Shown here: one piece after another, positions 50,201 to 60,000 of the stretch | How positions within the stretch are numbered: position 1 is the stretch's first letter | Layout of the letters: each line of letters begins with the position of its first letter | Origin: a virus | Virus record (IMG/VR): IMGVR_UViG_3300035181_000471 | Span: 124,001 to 188,000 of that record | Length of the DNA stretch: 64,000 nucleotides | Reading direction: 5' to 3' (one strand) | Program-made: the position numbers and the translations under genes | The notes under the pieces: model-generated | What the model was told of the DNA's origin: nothing | What the model saw: only the letters and a program-made list of their open reading frames with translations | Databases searched by the model: none

Positions 50201-50934
50201 TGGCTGAGAACTCGCCGTACTTCGAGTCAATTGTAGCTGATAGAGCATTACTATTAGATCCAGAAGACTACCAGGGTGACCACACCCTTTCCCTAGAAAC
50301 CCAAGCCGACATCGTAGCGCAAGACATAGCGTCTTACATCTTCGAAAATTTTAGAGACTTTTTAAAGATCCTTAAATTTCTCTCACCAGAAGATCAGGAA
50401 CTTTTACTCGGCTATTACATCCTATCCAAAACCCAGTGGAGTTTAGCCAGAATTCACAATTCCACTCAAACCATCTGTAGCTTTAAACTTCGACTCGCCG
50501 TAAAAAAGCTCGGGACTTACATGCTCCTTGGAGTGCCAACGGCAGAGAAGATTAACGAGATCCTAGAGAAGTTTGGTAGAACGAATTTCAATGAAGAGGT
50601 CCGACTCGCTGACCTAATCGACTACTACGCCAAGACTCGTTCGTTTAAAACCGTTGCCTCCCATTTCAAGGTCAAGAGACCTGATGTGAGAAGGGCTATG
50701 AGTAGTCTTGCTAAGGAACTGATGGATCAGAGAGACATTCACATGATGGCCTTGGGTGCTTTCGTATTCGGATTAATCGACAAAGCATCGGCTCAAGGCA
50801 AGGGTTTATCGGCCAGAGAGAAGGCAAAAATTTGTCCCATCTATCGCAGAGACCCACCCATTCTAGGGGAATTCCAAGTCAATGTTCAGGATTCCGACTT
50901 TGAGCATCTCTTAGTAACCAAGGCTAATTATTAG
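50200..50934 (+). CDS. Putative helix-turn-helix regulator
   Basis: 244 aa; start overlaps the endonuclease stop. Two helix-turn-helix-like segments are visible: LSPEDQELLLGYYILSKTQWSLARIHNSTQT (about 62-95), which resembles sigma factor region 4 spacing, and TRSFKTVASHFKVKRPDVRRAMSSL (about 148-173). No zinc site. This could be a phage transcription regulator for virion genes or a terminase-small-subunit-like DNA-binding protein. Family not certain. Confidence 0.55.
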   Translation: MAENSPYFESIVADRALLLDPEDYQGDHTLSLETQADIVAQDIASYIFENFRDFLKILKFLSPEDQELLLGYYILSKTQWSLARIHNSTQTICSFKLRLAVKKLGTYMLLGVPTAEKINEILEKFGRTNFNEEVRLADLIDYYAKTRSFKTVASHFKVKRPDVRRAMSSLAKELMDQRDIHMMALGAFVFGLIDKASAQGKGLSAREKAKICPIYRRDPPILGEFQVNVQDSDFEHLLVTKANY

Positions 50935-50986
50935 AACTGCTCTCATTTTAAAACTTTCAGCCTCTAGTATAGAGCGGAGTCATGCA

Positions 50987-51265
50987 ATGCGTTCCAAAAA
51001 TAATCAAATCCATTACCTAGGAAGAGTTAAGTCTACCATTCCTCCTGCGGAAAAAGGTGCTAAACAAGCCGCTTCTATGGGCCTTGTAAGGATCGCTGGG
51101 AATGTTTTTGAATGTCCTAGCTCTAAGGATTTATGGAAGGTTGAGGGTTCCAAGGTCATTCGACTATCCTCATCTGAGGTAGATAATGACGAATCCCTCA
51201 AGCCTGCGAATAAGGCGAATCCTTCCAAGTTCTTGAAAGACATTCTAGCTGAACTAGAGCTATAA
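50987..51265 (+). CDS. Small hypothetical protein
   Basis: 92 aa; CGGAG 5 nt before the ATG. The middle (GLVRIAGNVFECPSSKDLWKVEGSKVIRLSS) looks like a small beta domain, with basic N-terminus and acidic C-terminus (FLKDILAELEL). It ends 10 nt before the next gene. No family is recognised. Confidence 0.55.
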   Translation: MRSKNNQIHYLGRVKSTIPPAEKGAKQAASMGLVRIAGNVFECPSSKDLWKVEGSKVIRLSSSEVDNDESLKPANKANPSKFLKDILAELEL

Positions 51266-51275
51266 GAGAGACAAA

Positions 51276-52583
51276 ATGACCAAACCAAAATACGCCGTTA
51301 CCTCCCTGTTAGACCAGTTTCTTGAAGAGACTGAGCCTGACTATAACGCTTTGGGACTAAAAGGCCCCAAGGCTATCGGTGACCAATTCAGGGAACTCTC
51401 AGCCGATGAAGCTGATTTCGGTTTCCTAGATGGCATTGCTGGACACTCCAGACACCAGACCGCCCTTGGTCACACCTCCAGTTACACGCCTCGTCAGCTA
51501 AATAGAAGCACTGATGAGACCAATGACTCCGTGCTTGGTGAGGCTACCCAGTCCTTCCAAAAGGCCGAGAACACTGATTACGAGAAAAAGGGGCTTAACG
51601 AAAGTGAAATTCACAATCGTCTGAAGCTCCTTTTGAATTTAGGGTTCACTCCTGAGAAGATCGCTGGCTTCATTAAGTCTGCTGATCTAAAGGTATTTGA
51701 CACCTCTCAGTCCCTTGGCACCTTCATTCAGGATTACGCTCCCGGCCTAGGTCTAGCCTACATCGAACCCAATTTTTACATGCAGTCTTGTGATCAGTCT
51801 TTCGCCAAGATTCAGAAAGAAGGCAAGCTAAGAGCAATGGCCGTTAAGAAGGTTTCTGCTTGTGAAGGTTGCGCCAAGCTCAAGAATGGTAATTGCAATT
51901 TATACCGCAAGCCTGTAGTAGCCAATGCCTCCGAGTTAACTACCGTAGTAAAGGCAGAGCTAGAGAAGAAGAATATCAAGTCAGCCTCCCTCAAGGAAGG
52001 TCTAGCCAAGCTAGCATCCAATGAGAAGGTTGCTCAGCCCTCCATCACCGCTATGCAAAATACTGGCACCGTAAGAACTGCTGGTGACAAGACTGCAATG
52101 ATCAAGAAGGAAGCTTCTGTTGCTGAGATCGGAGCCGCTATTACCGCTGGCATTCCTGTTCAGAAGGTATTCAAGCAAGCCGCCGCTCAGTATGGTAAGA
52201 TCTCCGCTATGGCCGCTGTAAAGCGTTATATCGCCTCCCTAAAGGGTTCCAAGGCCAAGGTTGTTATCGCCGCTCTAGACTGCTCTTACCTTAAGGGTAA
52301 GCTAGCATCCACCAATGCAATCATTGGTGAGTCCAAGTGTGCCTCTTGCTCTTACAGAGGCGGGATGCACTGTGGCTTGACTGGTGGAACTCTTCTATCC
52401 TTCCCTGGAATGAACAGAGTCGCAACCAACAAGATTTCCCACAGCACTGAGACCGATGGTCGTTCCGTTCTATTCGAATACGAGATGCTTGATACCAACG
52501 AAGATGTTCCTCTAACGATTGACGAAGATAGAACTGATACCGATGTCGAGTTGACAACCACTTCTAAGATTGATGTAGAATAA
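51276..52583 (+). CDS. Virion-cluster protein with two cysteine-cluster repeats
   Basis: 435 aa. Two related Cys clusters are visible: QSCDQ...SACEGCAKLKNGNCNLY (about 171-212) and LDCSYLKGKLASTNAIIGESKCASCSYRGGMHCGLTGG (about 332-370); each has C-x(n)-C-x2-C-x(6)-C, probable zinc or Fe-S sites. VRTAGDKTAMIKKEAS near residue 266 carries two TA sites of the KTA type. The N-terminal 100 residues are polar and probably flexible. It overlaps the next gene by 1 nt. Function unknown. Confidence 0.6.
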   Translation: MTKPKYAVTSLLDQFLEETEPDYNALGLKGPKAIGDQFRELSADEADFGFLDGIAGHSRHQTALGHTSSYTPRQLNRSTDETNDSVLGEATQSFQKAENTDYEKKGLNESEIHNRLKLLLNLGFTPEKIAGFIKSADLKVFDTSQSLGTFIQDYAPGLGLAYIEPNFYMQSCDQSFAKIQKEGKLRAMAVKKVSACEGCAKLKNGNCNLYRKPVVANASELTTVVKAELEKKNIKSASLKEGLAKLASNEKVAQPSITAMQNTGTVRTAGDKTAMIKKEASVAEIGAAITAGIPVQKVFKQAAAQYGKISAMAAVKRYIASLKGSKAKVVIAALDCSYLKGKLASTNAIIGESKCASCSYRGGMHCGLTGGTLLSFPGMNRVATNKISHSTETDGRSVLFEYEMLDTNEDVPLTIDEDRTDTDVELTTTSKIDVE

Positions 52584-53074
52584 TGAGCGATGATACTCTT
52601 GTCGTTATAGACGATTCGGATGAGATTCCGACCCTGCTGACTAGCATCCCCGCTAATCGTATGGTTGAAATCCTGGATCTAATTGAAGATCCACTAAAAC
52701 CCGTATCCGATATCAACCGCATTATTGCACAAGAGATCGCCGCAGTAACCGGGGAAATGGCATCACTCACCCAGTCTAATGCTTACAAGCTAGCCATCCT
52801 CAAAGAGCAAGTCAGAGCTTTGAGAGAGTTAGCCAAAACACTAGTAGAAAACGAAGTTCTATCCAAGAAGGATATCCTAAACTTCGATGGACCTAAGTTC
52901 CAATTCGTTTTCCAAGAAATTACTTCCAGCTTCAAGAAAGCGATGAAAGATTCTGGAGTTTCTGAAGCCTCTGCAAATGATGTTCTCCGTAATTTCAGAG
53001 ACATCATGGCAGCTAAGGAAGTAGAACTACGCAAGGCCACTGAGAAAGTGGAATCAACCTTCATTTTGAAATAA
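52583..53074 (+). CDS. Hypothetical helical protein
   Basis: 163 aa; ATG overlaps the previous TAA by 1 nt (TAATG). Residues 20-45 are acidic and mixed, and 55-150 are long amphipathic helices (LKEQVRALRELAKTLVENEVLSKKDILNF... SSFKKAMKDSGVSEASANDVLRNFRDI). The heptad pattern suggests coiled-coil dimerisation. The gene lies between two Cys-rich virion-cluster genes. No family is recognised, but the form resembles small assembly proteins. Confidence 0.58.
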   Translation: MSDDTLVVIDDSDEIPTLLTSIPANRMVEILDLIEDPLKPVSDINRIIAQEIAAVTGEMASLTQSNAYKLAILKEQVRALRELAKTLVENEVLSKKDILNFDGPKFQFVFQEITSSFKKAMKDSGVSEASANDVLRNFRDIMAAKEVELRKATEKVESTFILK

Positions 53075-53080
53075 GGGGTA

Positions 53081-56000
53081 ATGATGAGTAATGTTCAAAA
53101 GTCTTTCACTACAATGGGTCTACAGGCCGTTCTTGGTGCTGTAACCAATGCAGTCATTGAGGCCGAAAAGAAGGCCAAGAGTTCCAGGGAGATTCAGTCC
53201 CTAGACATCCTTCGTCCAGGACTTCGCCAGGATCTATACATTGGCAAGCTAATGGTCGTTCCTTACAATGTCATGGAAGATGTCAGCAAGGTTCCCCTAC
53301 CTCTACTCAAAGGCGCTACCCTAAGTCTATTTGATGGTGAGGAAGCCTCCTGCCTAGAAGCTCATAGACTAGCTGAGACCGAATTCGATGAGCTAGAGCC
53401 TAAGGACTTCGTAACCTACAAGGATAAGGTCTTCCGTGATGAAGATGGTAAACTGGGGTGCCTCTGTGTGTTCCTACCCGCTTGGTCTAATCCTCGTGAT
53501 TACGCTGGCTTCCGCTTTGTCAAGGACGCCACTAAGCTAGAGCAGTTGATTCGTCACTTAGTATTCTCCGCTTATTTCAAGCCTTCTCTCTCCGCAATGT
53601 TCGACATTCTAGAAGAGGACCAGCTAAAGCTTGACGCCGTAAACATCCAGCACGAACACATGGGGCCAATGTCTGAACTAATGGCTAAATCCAACACCTA
53701 CCCTGTGCTTGAGAGCGGTGCTACAAAGACCGCTGGGGTGGCTAGGAAGCCTCTATTGAGGTTTGCTGCATCCGAGATCAACTCCATTAAAGAGGAGTTC
53801 CTAAGCCCCGAAGAGAAGGCTGTAATGGATCAACTATCTGAAGCTGTGGTATCCAAAGCTTCTTCTTTATCTGATGGGCCTACGGGTCACACCTATAATC
53901 ACAGCAATGGCATAGTCCCTCAAAGAGGCGGCTATAATGACAGACCAGCGTCAGAGCCAGTAACCAACGCCTGCCGTAAATGCAATGAAAGCCTAGACGG
54001 AAATAAGAGTGATTACTATTGCGATAAGTGTAACATGCCTCTCAAGAAGTATGCTGAAGGTGAGGAGCCAGTAGAGGCTTCCATGATGCGTATTGGTGAC
54101 GAGGATGGCGCTGTTGTATCCGGCCCTAACACAGATGAAGATCTAATCATTGCCATCGCCAAGGATGCAGAAGACCTAGTATCCGAGAAATATCTAGCTT
54201 TGGGAGACTCTCTGGACCTAGTTGAGAATGTCGATTCCGGCGCTTACGATCTGGCTCTTGAAGAGGCTATTTACGAAATCATGGAAAAGAAGTCCATTCC
54301 TTACCATGATGCCGAGGAAGTTGCCGCTAAGGTCAAGGAGTACTTGACTGAAGAATGGGACGGAGAGACCACTGAAGGATGGGACGAAGAGAAGGTAGAC
54401 GGACTAGACCCCGAGCTAGAAGCGGAACTAAACAGTGTCTACGGTGATCCCGACATTGACATTGATGCTGAAGAATCCAAGACCTCTTCCAAGAAAGTTG
54501 CATTCATTGACTTTTTCGGTAAGTGTGAGAAGTGCGGCGCTCTAGTTGGTGTCCCCCCAGGTTCCGCTCCCGAGGGTCATGCGATCCTCTGCCCCAAGTG
54601 CCAGGGTGGGGATAACGACCCCAAGAAGACTTCTTCCAAGAAGAAGGCCGGTAATCCTACCGCTGGGTCCGTGGGTAACCACAAAGCTGAGCCTAAGAAG
54701 GCTACTCCTACTTCTTGGTCTGTAGATAACACTAGACCTGAACCCTCTACTCTTCCTCAGGAAACCACTGAAGAGCAGATCGAAGCCAAGGAAAAGACTA
54801 CCCCCAGTATTAATACTTCCGTATCTGCAAGCCTAAAGTTCGCTAAGGCCACTGAATACTTTGATGTGGTAAGAGAAGAACTACAAGAGCCCGAAGAAGC
54901 TGCCGTTACTGATGACTCCGGCCTAGATGTCCCAACTGAAGTCCAGACTGCCGCCGATGTTCTCTCTGAGGATTTCGCTGGTCAGAGGGGCCTAGGCTCC
55001 AAGCCTGACTATGATTCTGAAAAGTCGGTTGGTGCCATTGAGCCAGAGGACGCAGAGAAAGAGCCTAAGAAGACTCCAGAAGATGTGGAGAGAGAACTAA
55101 ATTCTCCCGCTGAAGAGAAGCCAGAGCCTAAGAAGACTCCAGAAGATGTGGAGAAGGAACTGGACGAGCCTAAGCCTGAGGAAAAGGCCAAGGAAGAGAA
55201 AGAAGAGCCCACCCCTAAGCAGGGCGGATTAAAAAAAAAATTAAATAAAGAGGCTATCACCTACCAGCATCCTGGTGACGGACTTCACGCTCTAGACATG
55301 GATCAGGAGGATGTTCTTCTCCGTCCAGAGTCTCTCAGCGCCCCCAAAATTAGCAAAAAGAAGCTAGCCTTTGACTGGGCCACTCCTGGACAAGTTCTAA
55401 GAGAATTCCAGCCTGGATTATACAATCAGCTTCAGGATCAAATGCACGACAGGGATGACTACTTCCCCGTAGAAGAGTCCATGAATAAACCAACCTCTCA
55501 TCCAGGAGAGCCTAGCCGTGATGAGAGCAATGCAGAAGAAAAGCACACGCTAACTTCTCCCGGCCTAGTATCTACTGAATCCGGTGGCGGAACCCCTCTT
55601 CGCTCTCAGGAGAGAAACATCCGTGGACCCTTCTTCATGGATCAGTTCTACAAGATTCACGCTGATATTGCTCCTGCGAACTTGACCGTGAAGTCCTCCT
55701 CCCTGAAGACGGCATCCAACGAAGAGAAACAGAGCTTAGTCTCTGACTACCTCCTCAAGCTTTCTGCTGAGATCGGGTCTTCCCTACTAGCCGCTTGCAT
55801 GGTAACTGACAAGCCTTCATTCGTTGGAGTCCCAACTGAAGGAACTATCGACCTAAGCAATGGTTGGACGGAAATGAACTCCATGTTTGCAACTGCAAAT
55901 CCTATGGTTGCACAGCTTAAGTCACTATTTGAATCCATCTCCGATAGTGAACTTTCTGATGCTATTAATGACGCTTGGTCTCAAGCCGCAGTATGGAAAA

Positions 56001-56110
56001 GCTCTGGAATCCAGGCATTCTTATACGAAGTCTTCGTCAGAATCGAATCTGTTGATACCGAAACCATGCTAGTCAAATACAAGTTCATAACCAGCCTAAA
56101 AGAAAAGTAA
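53081..56110 (+). CDS. Very large acidic zinc-ribbon virion-cluster protein
   Basis: 1009 aa from ATG 53081; a second ATG at 53084 is better spaced from AAGGGG and may be the true start. Residues 1-230 are a folded helical domain. Zinc ribbons lie at about 297-315 (C-R-K-C...C-D-K-C) and 482-510 (C-E-K-C...C-P-K-C). TPTSWSVDN near residue 541 repeats the motif of the 47158 protein. A duplicated EPKKTPEDVE acidic repeat lies at about 666-705, directly before an A10 run (55231-55240) encoding KKK. KTA sites occur at ATKTAGVA (about 220) and LKTASNEE (about 878). The C-terminal 180 residues are folded again. Probably an internal or accessory virion protein; function unknown. Confidence 0.62.
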   Translation: MMSNVQKSFTTMGLQAVLGAVTNAVIEAEKKAKSSREIQSLDILRPGLRQDLYIGKLMVVPYNVMEDVSKVPLPLLKGATLSLFDGEEASCLEAHRLAETEFDELEPKDFVTYKDKVFRDEDGKLGCLCVFLPAWSNPRDYAGFRFVKDATKLEQLIRHLVFSAYFKPSLSAMFDILEEDQLKLDAVNIQHEHMGPMSELMAKSNTYPVLESGATKTAGVARKPLLRFAASEINSIKEEFLSPEEKAVMDQLSEAVVSKASSLSDGPTGHTYNHSNGIVPQRGGYNDRPASEPVTNACRKCNESLDGNKSDYYCDKCNMPLKKYAEGEEPVEASMMRIGDEDGAVVSGPNTDEDLIIAIAKDAEDLVSEKYLALGDSLDLVENVDSGAYDLALEEAIYEIMEKKSIPYHDAEEVAAKVKEYLTEEWDGETTEGWDEEKVDGLDPELEAELNSVYGDPDIDIDAEESKTSSKKVAFIDFFGKCEKCGALVGVPPGSAPEGHAILCPKCQGGDNDPKKTSSKKKAGNPTAGSVGNHKAEPKKATPTSWSVDNTRPEPSTLPQETTEEQIEAKEKTTPSINTSVSASLKFAKATEYFDVVREELQEPEEAAVTDDSGLDVPTEVQTAADVLSEDFAGQRGLGSKPDYDSEKSVGAIEPEDAEKEPKKTPEDVERELNSPAEEKPEPKKTPEDVEKELDEPKPEEKAKEEKEEPTPKQGGLKKKLNKEAITYQHPGDGLHALDMDQEDVLLRPESLSAPKISKKKLAFDWATPGQVLREFQPGLYNQLQDQMHDRDDYFPVEESMNKPTSHPGEPSRDESNAEEKHTLTSPGLVSTESGGGTPLRSQERNIRGPFFMDQFYKIHADIAPANLTVKSSSLKTASNEEKQSLVSDYLLKLSAEIGSSLLAACMVTDKPSFVGVPTEGTIDLSNGWTEMNSMFATANPMVAQLKSLFESISDSELSDAINDAWSQAAVWKSSGIQAFLYEVFVRIESVDTETMLVKYKFITSLKEK

Positions 56111-56119
56111 GGGGACAAC

Positions 56120-56455
56120 ATGGAAAAGAAAGCCACCATTCCAATGCTGGGCAATCTAAAGTTTGCTAGCGATGTAGCTGAGTATCTATACACTCTTGAA
56201 TTTGATAGATCCATTGGGTTGCCGGAGGATATCGGCTGGCACGGACTCTATGTTGGTGACTTAGCTGATGGTGCTGGGTTTGACCAGTTAACAACTGCTG
56301 ATCAAGAGGCCCTAAAAACTGCATCAGCCGCCATCCTAATGGAAGACGAACATCACTTTGTAGACGCTGAATTTTTCGATGACGAGCAGGAAGCCAAAAG
56401 AACCTGGGAAGACATCGAAGATAGTTATTACGACTTTTATGATAAGAGATCATAA
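56120..56455 (+). CDS. Small acidic hypothetical protein
   Basis: 111 aa; AAGGGG 6 nt before the ATG. Strongly acidic with many aromatics, especially at the end (EAKRTWEDIEDSYYDFYDKRS). Residues 10-60 look folded (NLKFASDVAEYLYTLEFDRSIGLPEDIGWHG). An LKTASAA motif near residue 66 is another KT-A site. No Cys or membrane segment. It lies between the large zinc-ribbon protein and the papain-like peptidase with 9 nt gaps. Function unknown; a structural or inhibitor-type role is possible. Confidence 0.55.
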   Translation: MEKKATIPMLGNLKFASDVAEYLYTLEFDRSIGLPEDIGWHGLYVGDLADGAGFDQLTTADQEALKTASAAILMEDEHHFVDAEFFDDEQEAKRTWEDIEDSYYDFYDKRS

Positions 56456-56464
56456 GGAGCTAAG

Positions 56465-57061
56465 ATGTACGAACTTAAACCAGGACATATCCTCTTAGCT
56501 GAGAAAACTAGAGGATGGAAACTCTCTAACTTCTTCCCATTTGCAATTCGACTTATCACTGGCAACAAAATCACTCATGTTGCCATAGTAGAGTCTTGTG
56601 ATTTAAATTCTGTCTCCTACTGGGACGCCAACTCTGGTAAGGGAGTAAAATGTTCTCTAGTTCCCAACATGGAAAATTCAAAAGAAGGCGGTCTACTACT
56701 AGCCAACGATATGGTTGTAACTAAGGTCGCGGAGCTTCCACTTATTGATAGCATTCATGTTAGTGCTATTATAAATGAACTTCATTTGCTTGAAGGCTCT
56801 AAGTATAATTATGCCAGTATTCTTACATTAATGAAAGACCACATTCTAAGACAATTCTACACTCTACCTACCACAAAACCAGATTCAAGTTTTGGTAGAA
56901 AGTTCACTTGCTCTCAGCTTGTGACCCACCTTCTTTTGAAGGCCGGATTCCCTTTCTCCAGGCTATTTACGACCGTGACTTACCCAGCCCTAGTAGAGCC
57001 AGATAATTTCACAACCGCTCCATTCGTGGTTATTCCCCTCTCTGAATTAAAGAGGGGTTAG
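56465..57061 (+). CDS. Permuted papain-like (NlpC/P60, YiiX-type) cysteine peptidase or amidase
   Basis: 198 aa; AAGGAG 6 nt before the ATG. The order is the permuted one: a His in GNKITHVAIVES (about 34-45) comes before the Cys nucleophile in KFTCSQLVTHLLLKAG (about 144-160), with the opening strand LKPGHILLAEKT matching YiiX-like enzymes. Such enzymes cleave amide bonds in peptidoglycan, lipid or protein-linked substrates. No signal peptide, so it may be virion-borne or act in the cytoplasm. Its end overlaps the convergent glycosidase-like gene by 15 nt. Role in lysis or entry is inferred. Confidence 0.7.
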   Translation: MYELKPGHILLAEKTRGWKLSNFFPFAIRLITGNKITHVAIVESCDLNSVSYWDANSGKGVKCSLVPNMENSKEGGLLLANDMVVTKVAELPLIDSIHVSAIINELHLLEGSKYNYASILTLMKDHILRQFYTLPTTKPDSSFGRKFTCSQLVTHLLLKAGFPFSRLFTTVTYPALVEPDNFTTAPFVVIPLSELKRG

Positions 57062-60000
57062 CACGATTGAGTATAGCGAGGGTTCATTGGCGATGATAGC
57101 CCATGCCGTTCCAGCTACATTCCCCCAATCAGAGACATAAGAAACTTGATCAGGAAGCAGGGAGTAGGCCCAACCATAATCTGGCATTCTATTGGGTAGG
57201 ATTCCATTGTTAATCGTAACAATGGTGCTACTGTTTGATCCCAGCTTTCTGGCTAACAGTTCATATTGGAATGTGCCCTCTGACCAAGGATACGGGGATA
57301 CTCCTGGGTATCCTCTGTCTGGTAGGTAGGGGACAAAGCCAGTTACAAGACCCACCGTCATTCTGAAGGCAAGAGCGTTAATGGATGCGGCTGTAGCTTT
57401 GGCAGTCTCTCCAGCGGCCAGTAAGAACATGGCTCCCCAAGTGTTTAAGTCCAGTGCATCAGCCGTATCTGGTGTTCCGTTGAACCCCTGGTAAAAACGC
57501 TCGGCATCTGCATTCCAAAGTTCTGCTACAATGGCTGTTTTCAGGCTGTTAGCTTCCGTGGTGTAAGAAGACACTCCTGTTACATGACCACAAGCCTGAA
57601 GAGCAAAATAGCAATCAATGTTATGCTCGGTTGAGAACCAAGCAATAGGAGCGTTAGCGTAAACATCATTAGTGTAAACACCCCTGCCACCCTTAATCAA
57701 TTGGTGGGGACCGACTGTAGCTTTGTCCTGTAGGAGTCTGTCTACACCCGCACGAGCAGCAGTAGTGGCCGCAGTTGCAAACTGTCCTTCAGGCATTAGA
57801 TGAGCGTAAAGAAGGAGAGCGTAGCAACACCAAGCGTGAGCGCCAGTCCTATAGTAAGGATCAACACTTAACCCAGTAGTTGCATCAAAGCTGAAATACC
57901 ACTCCTTAGAGGTTGAATCTTGCGCTTTGATGAGCCATTCAGCGAGGAAGTCTGGTGTGTTAGGGTCTTGAACTTTGTAAGCCAATGATGCAATCAAGGC
58001 AACTGCCTGATCGTAAGCGTAGCATCGGTTACTCAGAGAGGCATACGCAGAATCGGTTGGAGGAATAATGTAGCTTCTAACCAAACCGCCATGATTTCTA
58101 GTGATCTCTGCGCGACTTCCAGGTGTTCCTGAAGCGGCTACGAGCTTTGCCGTGTAATCACCATCTAGGTAAGTCCAGGGTCTATTTCCGGTAGACCAAG
58201 TTTGATTGGTCAATGCTGGTACGGTGTCGATGTAGTATTCGATGTCCGTCTTTTTCCAAAGTTCAACTGCGTAATTTGGGTCGATAGATGCGGTGTAATC
58301 AGTGGTGGCAACCAAAGTATAAACAAAGTTACCCGTGCCAGTCCATTTGAGGGTTCCAGTGCCAGTGCTTTGAGCCAGAGTGACGGTAGCTCCGCTTAAT
58401 GTGTAATCGGTCACTGAAGCCGTGCCACCAGTCGGAGTTGGTATAAAGCTAGTTCTAACTGTACCAAGCTCCACTTGAGGGTGACTAAATCTAATGGTTC
58501 CAGTTCCAGCCGCTACAGTGCCAATACCACAACGCAAGGTTGTAGCACCACTAGTTGCTCCAATTGTTAGTATTGTAGTAAGTATCCCAGTAGTTAAAGT
58601 TCCTGCTGCTGTTCCAGATGGATTAGCTGGGCAAACAGGGTAAGTTATTGTGCCACTGGGGAGGGCACCACCAAGAACTTCCTGGGCAGTCAAACCACCA
58701 GAAACCGCCTCGACTAACATGGAAAAACAGTAAGAAGTATTTGCATTCAGTGTGACTGTCTGGCTAAGGTAAGGTCTCTGCGCCGTAGCCGTTTGAGTGT
58801 AGGCTGTTCCAGGTCCACCCAAAGTAGAGGCACCAGGAGTGGAAGTTCCAGTCGCAGTTGGTTGAGTCCATCCAGTTGGGGCCGCGCCTCCTCCCGTTAA
58901 TAAAGAGTTCCAGAAGCTATTGGTTCTTGAAGTGGGGAGGAGCGGAATAGTCCCCTGCCAATCCGTGCGAGTTAGGGTACTGATTGTTGGAGATTGACTT
59001 GTTAACCCACCTAATGCCGTAAGGGTAAACGAAGTGCCGGAGCCACTAATAACTTCGTTTGTAAAGGATAGTGGCTGACTGGTTCCTTCTCCGAATTTCA
59101 GAAGCTTTGCAACTTTGTATCCAGCAGAGGCGTTAGCTATCGACCAATGCCCACTACCATCTAGCACGGAGTAGTAAGGTAGGGTAGGGTATTCCACATT
59201 AGCCACAATATCAAATGCAAGAACTCGGTAAAGTGGATAGTCGGTTACTACAACGCCTGAAACAGAACCAGCAATGGGGCCAGTGTAAGCGTCAGAGTAG
59301 CTACCTGAAAAAGATACGGACCCTGTAAATGGAGCCGTGTAGTTAGGTGCGGTCCAATTACCTCTACCGGCAAAACTATTTGGAGTTGTGTGAGTGTAGG
59401 AAATGTCGTAACCTGGAGTTGCATTCAGAGCTTTTGTCTGGTTCAAGATCCACTTTCGTTCTTGGTAGAACCCGTTCCAGTTGATCAGGTCAGACAGGTC
59501 AGTTGAAGCGTAGTAGTTGCTGAAGTCTGCGTAAGCCTGATCCTGAACGAAGTCCAAGTGAAGAAAGACATTAGCTTCAATGTAAGAACCCTCTTCAGGT
59601 ACAAACGATACGGTGACTCTACCAGAACAGTATTGAATGGCCTTAGGCTCTAAGCGAGAGTGAGGGTAGATGGTAGTCGTGCCAAACTCATTAGCGTCCA
59701 CAATGGCTTCATTCACAATGATTCCAGTCAGGCTAGTGTCACCAGTCATATAACCAGCAACCGTTACAGTTAGATTATTACCAACGAAGCCAGAGAAGGT
59801 GATAGAGTCTCCGATCTTTACTCCGTCTTCCGGCCAAGATCCCAAGGAACGGATGATGGTTTTGGTGGAAGCATCAAAAGTTAAATTGCCAGTATCCAAG
59901 ACTCTTGTTGGGGAGAAGTTGTCTAGCAGGGCATTCATGTCACCCTGGATGAACGACATCCATACAGTAAAGGGATTAGTTGACTGATCGAATATCGTCA

